From Clostridia bacterium (lineage in GTDB: Bacteria; Bacillota; Clostridia; Christensenellales; Borkfalkiaceae), in contig CAAGGZ010000056.1 of assembly GCA_900769545.1 (NCBI GenBank), forward strand, positions 1 to 44,406: a DNA stretch of 44,406 nucleotides, given 5' to 3'. Under the pieces are notes generated by a model. That model saw nothing but the letters and a program-made list of their open reading frames with translations. It had not been told where the DNA came from and did no database searches. Positions 7,726-17,200 of this stretch are shown in pieces (the first letter of the stretch is position 1; each line of letters begins with the position of its first letter). Made by a program: the position numbers and the translations under genes.

Positions 7726-8800
7726 TTATTCTGCAAGCATTGCGTAGATATTTGAAATCTGCCAACCGCTTGTTCCCGCGCCTGTGGTAACCCCAACAAA
7801 CCAAGTGCCGTTTGCGCCCTCTGCGATAATTTGAGGCGTCAATACCACCTTCGTCCAAGCCTGCGCCGCCAAAGTCGTTACGTAATCCCCTTGAGCATTC
7901 CAAGCGTTCATATCGCCCGTAACTTTAAAGTCTACAGCGACTGCGTTAGGATTATAGATCCAAAAACACAAGGAATCGTAACCGCTGGGAAGCGCATTCC
8001 CCAATGCTCCGAGATTGAATGCGCCCAAGTCGGAATCGCTTGCCCAACCCTGCGTGAGATTATAAACCTGACCGTATTCATTGGTCGTACCGCTAAGCGT
8101 CATCGTACCAAACGTCAAAGACGTTGCTTTCAGCGTTTCATAATACCCGATAATGTCCGTCACTTCAAACGCAACGTCCGTCGCATCCGTTCTCAAGCCA
8201 ATCGCCCAATCGGAAGCAATAATACCCGTAGAAGTGTCCACCGTCATAATCATCCAATTATTTGCATTTGCCCAATAACCGTCCATCGACCAGTTATTCT
8301 TCCAATCATTGCCCCAACCGTCATTGGTGATGCCATCAGACATATAAACGCCGCAGGATACACCGATAACTCTTACACAAATGTAAATCTTCGTATACTT
8401 GCTAACGTCAGGGAAATTCTTATATTGAATTGCTACCTTGCCGCCTGCATCGGGAGTTACCGTCAAAACGTTACCGTACAAATCGTCCGTTCGCGTCGTT
8501 GCCGTACCGCCAATCGTAGATGTAAAGTTAGGAACGTGGCTAGAAACTACGTTTACGCTTGCTACGCTCTGCGTATGAACGGTTTCATAACCGCTGATAT
8601 TACCAAGCAAGCTTTCCAACTTCGCATAGTTTGCAACCTGCGCCTTTAATTCTTCGCCCAAAGCGTTATAAGCCGCTTTCGCTTCGAGGATTCTCGATAC
8701 GAAATAGATATGATCAGGCATCGTAACGCTGTCGGGCAACACCGCAATTTTAGCGGTTACATCCGCAATAAGCGCTTCGGCGTCCACTTTTTCTACTTCT
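7726..8800 (-). repeat. protein-coding repeat module, copy 3 (C-terminus of the 1031-aa lipoprotein)
   Basis: Same elements as in the 1770-aa protein: VLPDSVTMPD helices, HVPNFTSTIGGTAT, MSDGITNDGWG, YNLTQGWASDSDLGAFN, VTGDMNAWNAQGDYVTTL and GVTTGAGTSGWQIS. It ends the protein almost immediately after the last conserved strand. Confidence 0.85.
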
Positions 8801-10821
8801 TCCCACTGCGCAACGAGCGTCATATCACTCGTAACAACGCCGTTATCAAAATCCCAAACCGAGCCTTCATAGAACCAACCGAGGAAGTTGTAATCATATT
8901 CTTCGGAAGTTTTTATAGGGGTTTCGGGCATAGGAATCTTTCTGCCAATCGTAACGGCAATCGCTTCCATTTTGTTGCCGCCGTTCGTGTCGAGGCATAC
9001 CGTGTACTGAACGAAATAGTTAAACGCAATCGTTTCAGGTATTGCCGCATTGACGTTTTCGTCAATAAGGAAAGGATTTTCACCCTTGCAGGTTGTAATA
9101 TTTACGTTATCAAATTCGCAAGCGTTTGCCGAATATGCAAGCTGATAGAACTCCGAATAAAGATTAAATTCAATATTCACGTTTGTCATAAATGCGTTTC
9201 TGAGCGCATAGGCAAACACATAAGAGCCATTGGCTACGCTAAGGTTGGTAAACGTTACGTTCTGAATTTTACCGTTATAACCGACTGCGCCGAACAAACC
9301 GTGCGAATATGCAGGAATTGTGAGATTGCTAATCGTATAGCCGTTTCCTTCGAATACGCCGCAGAAGCCGCTATTGGCTTGCCAACAAGGATTACTGCCG
9401 CCAATAACTAAGCCGTTCGCATCAATGTCGTTTGCCAATACGTACTGGCCGGTAATTTGATTATTCGACGCCGCAGGATCTCCCGTATAGGCAATCCACA
9501 ATAAATCTTCTGCCGTTCTGATTACTTTTTCTACGTACTTCGCAGTGAAGTTTACTACCACCGTAAAATCTTCAATTACGTAAGTAACCTGCAATGCCAA
9601 ATAGTAAGGAGTCCAATCCCCCGTCAAGCTTTCATATTTATCGACAGAGAACGTATATACCGTACCTGCGCTTATGCCTTCGATTTCCACTACTTCATTA
9701 TCGTTAAGAAGAAGCACTTGACGAACCGAAACAATGCCGTAGTTGTCCGTTCCGCCAACCAATTTGGAAAGGTCAATCGACATATCCGTAGCGTCTACAT
9801 ATACTTCCTGATTGTTCATTACATAGCAATCTTTGCCTTCGCCGCAATTACACTGAGGCGTCAACATATTTACGTCATCGACGTTGCTCTGCCAAACGTA
9901 CTGATGCTCTACGTTGATAACAGCAGAAACCTTTGCGCCTGCAACTGTTTGCGTTTCTTCAATGGAAACTTCAGCGGTATACGTTTTGCCTGCAAGGAAA
10001 TCCGCAGGCTGCACTTCCGTTTCGCCGTCATAATATTTGATGATAATATTGCTATCAGGCAAATTGGAGCTTGCTTCAATTACGGGAGCCGTTGCGCAAG
10101 CGGTCGTATACGTTTCTTTTACGCCGAGAATTTGCACTTCTTCCTTTTCGACGGTAATTTCTACGTCGAACGCCAAACCGTTGAAATTAACGGTGATTTT
10201 CGCGTCTCCAATCGCAAATGCGTTTGCTTCCGTTTCGTATGTATACGTAAGGAACTGGTTATCAACGATTTCGCCTTCACAGTCGCCACATTGATAAACG
10301 ATAGCCATACCTGTCGGATCAAACGTTTCCCCAGCTTTATACGTAGCTTTATTCGGTTGCGCCTGAAGCGCGAGAAGCGTACTTGCCGTATGATTAGACG
10401 TATCGTAATCAGCTACCACGTCCGTAATTTCGCGCTTTGTCAAATCGAATAATTTATCGCAAACATCACACGTATAATGGTCTATTACGCCTTTTTGGTT
10501 ACAAGTTGCCGCCGTACCCGTCGTCAAAATATAGCTGTGTCCCAAAGCATCTACCGTGGGAATGCTTGCTATTTCTTCTTGATTGCTATTAAAAATCTTA
10601 TTGCAATCTGCGCAAGTGTAGTATTCTTCATTCCCCGTCGTATCACACGTAGGCGCTACTGCGTCATGCTTTTGAAAGCTATGCGTTTCAACCGCCGCAG
10701 AATCGCTTGCGCCAACATCGGAATTTAAACTGCTCGATTCGCTTGCATCAGGGAGCGCGCACGCGCCCAAAGACAATGCCACGAGCGCAAACGCGCCTGC
10801 AAATACAATTCTTTTTTTCAT
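7726..10821 (-). CDS. multidomain surface lipoprotein (Cys-pair repeats, Ig-like, GLUG-like, InlB-type repeat, C-terminal sugar-binding-like module)
   Basis: 1031 aa. The start at 10821 is supported by AGGAGG 5 bases upstream; an in-frame ATG 25 codons earlier overlaps the previous gene. A type II signal ends in the lipobox LSLGAC (Cys 21), so it is lipid-anchored on the cell surface. In order: Ser-rich linker; two ~45-residue repeats with PTC..G...YYTC..C (residues ~45-145); Ig-like domain with YKAGETFDPTGM (~150-230); GLUG-like beta-helix pieces (~460-550, GVFEGNGYTISNLTI); an InlB B-repeat (~604-675, PMPETPIKTSEE then NFLGWFYEG); and the three-helix plus double beta-sandwich module (~677-1031) shared with the 1770-aa neighbour. 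No catalytic domain is evident; a glycan-capturing role is inferred. Confidence 0.85.
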   Translation of the reverse strand: MKKRIVFAGAFALVALSLGACALPDASESSSLNSDVGASDSAAVETHSFQKHDAVAPTCDTTGNEEYYTCADCNKIFNSNQEEIASIPTVDALGHSYILTTGTAATCNQKGVIDHYTCDVCDKLFDLTKREITDVVADYDTSNHTASTLLALQAQPNKATYKAGETFDPTGMAIVYQCGDCEGEIVDNQFLTYTYETEANAFAIGDAKITVNFNGLAFDVEITVEKEEVQILGVKETYTTACATAPVIEASSNLPDSNIIIKYYDGETEVQPADFLAGKTYTAEVSIEETQTVAGAKVSAVINVEHQYVWQSNVDDVNMLTPQCNCGEGKDCYVMNNQEVYVDATDMSIDLSKLVGGTDNYGIVSVRQVLLLNDNEVVEIEGISAGTVYTFSVDKYESLTGDWTPYYLALQVTYVIEDFTVVVNFTAKYVEKVIRTAEDLLWIAYTGDPAASNNQITGQYVLANDIDANGLVIGGSNPCWQANSGFCGVFEGNGYTISNLTIPAYSHGLFGAVGYNGKIQNVTFTNLSVANGSYVFAYALRNAFMTNVNIEFNLYSEFYQLAYSANACEFDNVNITTCKGENPFLIDENVNAAIPETIAFNYFVQYTVCLDTNGGNKMEAIAVTIGRKIPMPETPIKTSEEYDYNFLGWFYEGSVWDFDNGVVTSDMTLVAQWEEVEKVDAEALIADVTAKIAVLPDSVTMPDHIYFVSRILEAKAAYNALGEELKAQVANYAKLESLLGNISGYETVHTQSVASVNVVSSHVPNFTSTIGGTATTRTDDLYGNVLTVTPDAGGKVAIQYKNFPDVSKYTKIYICVRVIGVSCGVYMSDGITNDGWGNDWKNNWSMDGYWANANNWMIMTVDTSTGIIASDWAIGLRTDATDVAFEVTDIIGYYETLKATSLTFGTMTLSGTTNEYGQVYNLTQGWASDSDLGAFNLGALGNALPSGYDSLCFWIYNPNAVAVDFKVTGDMNAWNAQGDYVTTLAAQAWTKVVLTPQIIAEGANGTWFVGVTTGAGTSGWQISNIYAMLAE

Positions 10822-10840
10822 GTTTTCCTCCTGAATATTT

Positions 10841-11320
10841 TTAATCCTTCGGTAAGAAAGGATCGGTATATTTTTCCCCTTCTTTCCAATGCGCAACGAG
10901 CGTCATATCTTCCGTAACGGGATTATCGAAATTCCACTCTTCACCGTTATAATACCAGCCAAGAAATTCAAATTCATAATTTGTCGAGGCTTTTTGAGGG
11001 GTTTCGGGCATTGTGAGCTTTTCTCCCTTTTCAAGGTATACCGTTGCTACTTCGGTGCCACCGTCCGAATCAAACTGAACTACACATTGTGTTTCCGCGC
11101 TTGAATCGCTCCCCATATCTGAATTTTCTTCACTGCCAAAATCACTTTCATCGCTTGAAAAACGTTCGCTGCTGACAACCGTTTCACTGCTTAGAACGTT
11201 CTCGGTTAGGGAGCTTGCATTTTGTTGCTCTGACTGACTGCTTTCCATATTGAAATCAAAACAAGCGCCTAAAATCGTCACTGATAATGCAAGCAACCCC
11301 ATTAAAACCGTCTTTTTCAT
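10841..11320 (-). CDS. small lipoprotein with a single InlB B-type repeat
   Basis: 159 aa. Signal peptide with lipobox TILGAC (Cys 20), a Ser/Glu-rich linker (residues ~21-75), then one InlB/Listeria-Bacteroides repeat: VQFDSDGGTEVATVYLEKGE followed by FEFLGWYYNGEEWNFD and MTLVAHW. Residues ~90-150 closely match the InlB repeat of the next protein (both have the PETP..........FLGW..... W.FDN... DMTLVA.W pattern). It sits 19 bases before that gene. The function is unknown. It may be a free-standing surface adhesin repeat, or the upstream half left when a larger protein was split or duplicated. Confidence 0.8.
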   Translation of the reverse strand: MKKTVLMGLLALSVTILGACFDFNMESSQSEQQNASSLTENVLSSETVVSSERFSSDESDFGSEENSDMGSDSSAETQCVVQFDSDGGTEVATVYLEKGEKLTMPETPQKASTNYEFEFLGWYYNGEEWNFDNPVTEDMTLVAHWKEGEKYTDPFLPKD

Positions 11321-11342
11321 TATTTTCCACCTTGCCTTCGCG

Positions 11343-14282
11343 TTATGCCTTTACGTTTCCGTCTACGTCTTTAATCGTAAAACCGTCGGGATAAGGCACG
11401 ATATTGTCTGTATTATCCTGCGCTGACTTATATGCGAAAGCGGGAGCTTCGTCGAGATTCGCAACAATAACGGTAATATTTTCATACGTGGATTTATCCT
11501 GCGATTGATAAGGAATATCTGCCTCATAGAAGCATTCCGTAACGTAACGAACGCCCGAAACTTCAGAAATATCCAACGTTACGTTCTTGAACGTGCAATC
11601 GAATGACGTTTCATAGAACATCAAACCGCTCGAATGGTATACGTCTGTACTTGCAACGTATTCAGAGAATTGCATAACAACGTTTTCCACCAACGTATTG
11701 AATACTCGGTTAGACAACAAAGCAACGTATGCGCCTTGGTCTGCCGCTTTCAGTTTTACGCCGGTAAACGTAACGTTTTTAATGGTTGCATACGACAATG
11801 CGCCAAACAAACCGTTTTTGCTTACAGACAAATTGGAAATGGTATACCCTCTGCCGTCAAACGTGCCTTGGAAGCCTCTCGAGTTTTCCCAATACGTACC
11901 GGTGTTTTCCAAAACTAAGTCGCTGCAATCGATATTGTTTATCATAACGAAAGTACCCGTCAAAACACTGTCGTAACAGCCGCTATTCCCATAGGAAGAT
12001 ACCGTATAATCACGACGAACGTAATGCAAATCTTCTGCTTTAGAGAGCACTTTTGTAACGCTCTGACAGTTGAATTTATAATACTTATCCTTTGTTACCG
12101 CAATAATGGTTTGCGTAGGATCACCGTCCTTGCCGTAAATCGGCATTGCAAAATCAGCGCCTACAAAATATAAAACTTCGTCATTGATTTTTGCGCCGAG
12201 CTCTGCAAGGTAAATTTTATCTTCCGTTATATCATAGAACGCCGTTTCTTTCTCCGATGTCAAATCCACGCAATTTGCAGGATCAATCGCCAACAACGAA
12301 CACGTAAACGTATCCGTCTTTGTTGTGTCAAAAATAGACGTTGCGGTAATTACTACCCGTTCGCCGCTCGTAACAGAACCCAAAACCGTAGCAACGCTAC
12401 CGTTAATCACAACGTTTTCATTGTTGGAAGTTATCACTGCATAGCTATTATCTAATGCAAATTTATAAGCAGTGCCCGCAACCAAATACTCCGTTGTTTC
12501 CGTGAAATGAACGGCTTGATCGGCAACTTTTTCGTAAATATTTTGAGACATGGGTACCCCGTCTGCCAAAGCCCAGAAATTTTCATCGAACTTTTTATAG
12601 CGACCCTGCGCATTCGCGTCATTGACAAAATCAATCACCGATTGGAATGCAAGCGTCGCGTTGGAGTCCGCTCTCAAAGCGTCCGTACCGCCAATAACGA
12701 AAACGTTTTTAATCGTCGCAAACTCGCTGCCGACAATTTTAATCTCGGCATCGGTATTAAAGAACGTATTGGTAACATCGATAACGCAATTTGAAACGTT
12801 TGCCGTTGCCGTAGGTTCTTTAAAGCTAAAGAAGGAACCGCAATAGGTATTCACCGAGCCATCGCTTTCATAGTGCTGCGCGCCTTTTCCGATGGAGTCA
12901 TACTGAATGTATATATTTTCTACCGTTCCGCCGCCTGCACCGCAAACCAAAGCGCTGTTTGCAGCAACGCTCGCTTTCGTAAACGAAAGGTTTTTGATAA
13001 CGCCGTCGATATGAAGCACCCCAACAAGGCCGCCCATACTGCTACCGTTGTTGATGCTGAGACCTTCAATGCTGTGACCTTTTCCGTCCAACACTCCTTT
13101 AAATCCGTATAAACCGCCGTTAGACCAGCTACCGCCGACAGCGCTCCACAAGGATGCCGTATCTGCTAATCTGGATTCAAACAAGCCGTTGTATGCAATG
13201 TCGCTATCCAATACGAAATATCCGTCCCAAATAGCGTCGTCGTTGTAACAGGCGCTCTTCGACAACGTCGCCAGGCTGTCGAACTCCTCTTTATTGCTGA
13301 TAATTTTTGTATAAAGGTCTACGTCCACGAGATAGCTCGCCAAACTCGTTTCAATGACGAATTGGCGGTTTTCTCCTAAGGAAGCTGCGTCGGTGGGAAG
13401 TTTAGACTTCGTCAAAGTAACCGTTTTATCTTGCGAATCAAACGCACCAACGGATTTCCCATTGTATAAAACGTCCCTCGTAACGCCCTTAAGCTCACTA
13501 CGGAGCTTAAGCGTTTCCAAGTTCTCCAATTCAACGACAAATTTTTCACCGAGTGAAATAGTAGGTCTGTATACGTTGACGGAAATTTCAACCGTATACT
13601 GCTCACCCTCTATCGTGCACGAGCCAACGATTTTTGTCGAGCCCTCGCTTGCGGAAACAAACTTATTGCCGTCCACGTTGACAACTTCCGTGTTTTCGCT
13701 ACTCCATACAAAATCATCTACTGCTACGATTTTATTATTTTTATAAGCGGTCACAATAGGCACAATGGAGGTCGTATCGCCGTTTTCCGTAGAAAGCGTC
13801 GATAAATCCACATGATAGCCGTTGTTATCAAAACCAATGTTGTCGCTCAACACCAAAGCAACGCCGCTATCGTCTTTCACCGTGACTTGTACACTTCTGA
13901 AATAAAGATGCCCGTCGTGCTCTATGGTGGCAACCAACTTGGTTTCCCCAACTTCCAACGCCGTAACCGTTGCCGTATTACCGCTTTGCGATACGGAAAC
14001 GACATTCTCTGCGCAATCGCCGTCTACCGACCACGTAAAAACGGGGTTTTCAACGTTTTCCGCCTCGGCAACCAAAGTATACGTTTGCCCTACGGAAAGC
14101 GTAATCGCGTCCTGATTCACGGAAATAATCGGCGTTGTGCTGATAATAATTTCTTCTTGACTAGTTGATTCCGTTGACGAAGAATCGAAGCTTCCGCTTT
14201 GCGGTTGCTCCCTTTTACAGGAGCAACCTAAAATGCAGAATAAAGAACAAATCGTCAACAAAACGAAATATTTACTTTTCAT
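11343..14282 (-). CDS. surface lipoprotein with BIG2-type Ig domains and GLUG-like repeats
   Basis: 979 aa from ATG 14282 (AGAGG upstream; an in-frame ATG at 14309 would overlap the preceding gene). The lipobox is CILGC (Cys 20). The Ser/Thr linker is followed by a bacterial Ig-like domain (residues ~50-135, AITLSVGQTYTLVAEAENV...TWSV), a second Ig domain (~150-245), a beta-helix-like GLUG region (~355-480, with VLDGKGHSIEGLSINNG then GGLVGVLHIDGVIKNLSFT), another Ig-like segment (~600-660) and a second GLUG region (~780-940, TFDGRGYTISNLSVS then NGLFGALSYATIKNVTF). It is surface-anchored, with no recognisable active site. GLUG-type domains occur in adhesins and glycan-binding surface proteins. 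It lies between two other surface lipoprotein genes of the operon. Confidence 0.83.
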   Translation of the reverse strand: MKSKYFVLLTICSLFCILGCSCKREQPQSGSFDSSSTESTSQEEIIISTTPIISVNQDAITLSVGQTYTLVAEAENVENPVFTWSVDGDCAENVVSVSQSGNTATVTALEVGETKLVATIEHDGHLYFRSVQVTVKDDSGVALVLSDNIGFDNNGYHVDLSTLSTENGDTTSIVPIVTAYKNNKIVAVDDFVWSSENTEVVNVDGNKFVSASEGSTKIVGSCTIEGEQYTVEISVNVYRPTISLGEKFVVELENLETLKLRSELKGVTRDVLYNGKSVGAFDSQDKTVTLTKSKLPTDAASLGENRQFVIETSLASYLVDVDLYTKIISNKEEFDSLATLSKSACYNDDAIWDGYFVLDSDIAYNGLFESRLADTASLWSAVGGSWSNGGLYGFKGVLDGKGHSIEGLSINNGSSMGGLVGVLHIDGVIKNLSFTKASVAANSALVCGAGGGTVENIYIQYDSIGKGAQHYESDGSVNTYCGSFFSFKEPTATANVSNCVIDVTNTFFNTDAEIKIVGSEFATIKNVFVIGGTDALRADSNATLAFQSVIDFVNDANAQGRYKKFDENFWALADGVPMSQNIYEKVADQAVHFTETTEYLVAGTAYKFALDNSYAVITSNNENVVINGSVATVLGSVTSGERVVITATSIFDTTKTDTFTCSLLAIDPANCVDLTSEKETAFYDITEDKIYLAELGAKINDEVLYFVGADFAMPIYGKDGDPTQTIIAVTKDKYYKFNCQSVTKVLSKAEDLHYVRRDYTVSSYGNSGCYDSVLTGTFVMINNIDCSDLVLENTGTYWENSRGFQGTFDGRGYTISNLSVSKNGLFGALSYATIKNVTFTGVKLKAADQGAYVALLSNRVFNTLVENVVMQFSEYVASTDVYHSSGLMFYETSFDCTFKNVTLDISEVSGVRYVTECFYEADIPYQSQDKSTYENITVIVANLDEAPAFAYKSAQDNTDNIVPYPDGFTIKDVDGNVKA

Positions 14283-14296
14283 TTGAACCTCTTTCA

Positions 14297-17200
14297 TTAA
14301 ATATCCCAACCACTGTACAAGTCAGACAATTCGCCCTTTGCTTCGCGATAAAGCGTAAGTCCAAGCGATTCGCAATCCGCCTTAAATGCTTGACGCATTG
14401 TCTTTTTAGCACTAGACGAATACGAACTTGCAAACGTCGTGCAAAGTACGTAACGAGGGAACAAGCTTTCTTTCTTAATTCTGTTGCTCAACTTCTGATA
14501 CAACTCGGAATCGCTCGTTTCTAAAGCAGCTATATCTGCGTATGCTTGGTCGATGAGCGCAACACATTCCTCAAGCCAAGCCTTTGACCAGTACGTTTTC
14601 GCGCCGATACCTAAGAAACCGCTAGTGTTTTCGAGTTCATCATAGATCCCTCTACCCAAGCCGTCATAGTTTGCTTCGATTTCTTCGCACTTTGCGACAA
14701 TCTTGTCGAATAACGCGCGCATAGTCGTTCCTGCCGCTCCGTAATAGTTCGTGAAATACGTATCCAAAACCGTTTCGTAATCAGCGTTTACGTTGAACAT
14801 GAACTGCGCGTCAATGTATGCTTTCAAATCGGTGAATGCCGTTGCTTCCGTTTCGTTGCTCTGGCTCCAAGCCGCTTTCACGCCCAAATCTGCCAAAATC
14901 TTATAGCTTTCAGCAGAAGCTTTCCACGTGTTGTAAGGATACATATAGAACTTGAAGTTTGCACCGTACATCCAAAGATATACGTTATCGGAAATTGCCG
15001 CCCACTTCTTAATCGTTACCAATGTTTCAGCATTATCCGCATGATTAAGATTTTCTGCGTATTTGCCGTCGATAGGCGCAAGCCATACCGCTACGTTATC
15101 ATCACACTTTAAGTATTCGGACTCATCGATTACATATTCGCCATTTTCTTTTATAAACGTTATACCGTCCATTTCATAACGGTATTTCGGCGTATAGTCA
15201 TCATTTACAGGAGCCGATTCCGTCGAACGGTATGCGAGGAATGCAAGATTCAACTTTCTGCCCGGCATATTTTCATTGATATATACTTGAACAACAGAAT
15301 TGATATTGTTCATCAAATCAATCCATGCCGCTGCAAAACTACCGTACAACGTCGTATATTCGCTACAACGTTCACACGTACATTCATCGCCACCTGCGCT
15401 ATCCATAATGGAGAAGGAAATATTTTCAATATTCGGACGCGCCGTAATACGTTCAATAATGCCATTTGCAATAACGTCAATCAACGTATCGTAATCATCC
15501 TGATCACCGTGCGCCGTAGGGCAAGGCTGCGTCTTATCAGTCGTATACCAATTAGGATAAGTAGAGCCATACGTTTCAACAGGAATATAATTCAACGCAT
15601 TGTGCATATCCCAGCCATCTTTATCGATCCAAATATCCGTATGCGACTGCAAGCCCATACCGTAAACTTCATCTTCTGTCAAATACGTCTGCTGTTGACG
15701 GTACTCGAAAGCAGGTTTTTCCGCTACGTTAAACTCGGGAAGCGTAGCCGCTTTCGTCGTATCGTAAATGATACAATCTTCCGAAATCATATCATAGCCG
15801 ATAACTTCTCTTAAGAACGCCAACGCGCCCATACGGTAACCGTCCGCGCCGTCTGCAAGAATGAATACCGTTCTGCCCACTTTTTGAATAGCATAACCCG
15901 AAGAACCGTAATCGTATTCTGGCACTTGCATACCAAGGTTTTCAAAAATTCCTCTGTAACCAAATACAATGGCATATCTGTATTTGGTGAGCGTAGTAGG
16001 CTCATCCGTCACCACGGAAAGTTTTACCCCCATTGCGCTTACAAGCTGTTCATTTACGAATGCCGAAGCCACTTTGATAGCGCTGCTGAAATTAGCGTCT
16101 GTTTGATCGATATAAAGCTTATAGTCCGTTGCGCCGTCTACGATAAACGGAGCGTCTTCTACGTCGCCGTAAAGAGCCGTTTCACAGGTAATCAATTTCG
16201 TATTGATTACCAACGATTTTTCCACTTCGGAAAGCGCTTCGTACGCTTCACGCGCCAACTGTACGTGATATTCATTCGGGCTTGACGTATCCAAAGCGTC
16301 AATACGCGCCTGTATGTCAGAAATTCTGTCATCTGCCACCGTCGAAGAATTAAACGAATACATCGGCGAAATTTGCCAACCGCTTGTTCCTGCGCCCGTT
16401 GTAACATTGACAAACCAATTACCAAGGTCCCCTTCCTCTATAATATGAGGAACCAAAACAACCTTCGTCCAAGCCTTTGCAGTCAAATTCGTTACATAAT
16501 CACCTTCGGGATTCCAACTGTTCATATCACCTGTAAGTTTAAAATCCACTGCGCTGTCGTTAGGGTTATAAATCCAGAACTGCAAGGAGTCGTGACCGCT
16601 CGCAAGCGCCCCACTCAACGCATATTGGTTGAATGCGCCCATATCCGAATCGCTCGACCAGCCTTGCGTGAAATTGTATACCGTGCCGTAAGCATTGGTA
16701 GTACCGGAATCGGTAAAAGTACCGAACGTGAGCCCGGAATTCGTACCCAATTCTTCTTTATACCCTACAATGTCTGTAATTTCAAACGAAACGCCTGTGG
16801 TGTTGGTTCTGAGCCCCAATGCCCAATTTGAAGAAAAAATACCCGTAGATGTATCTACTTCTTTCTGAATCCAGTTGCCATTATTTGCCCAGAATCCAGT
16901 CATTGACCAAGTATTGTGCCAACCGTCACCCCAACCATCGTTCGTAATACCGTCGGAAAGGTAAATATCACAGGACGCGCCAACAACACGAATATTGAAG
17001 AAAATCTTTGTATATTGGCTAACGTCAGGGAAGTTGATATACTGAATCGCAACTTTACCGCCTGCATTGGGAGTCACTTTCAAATAGTTCCCGTAATATG
17101 CGTCATACCCTATTGTTGCCGTACCGCCAATCGTAGAAGTATAGTTGGGAACGTGCGAAGGCACAACGCTGACGCTGTCAACCGTTTGAACGTGTACCGT

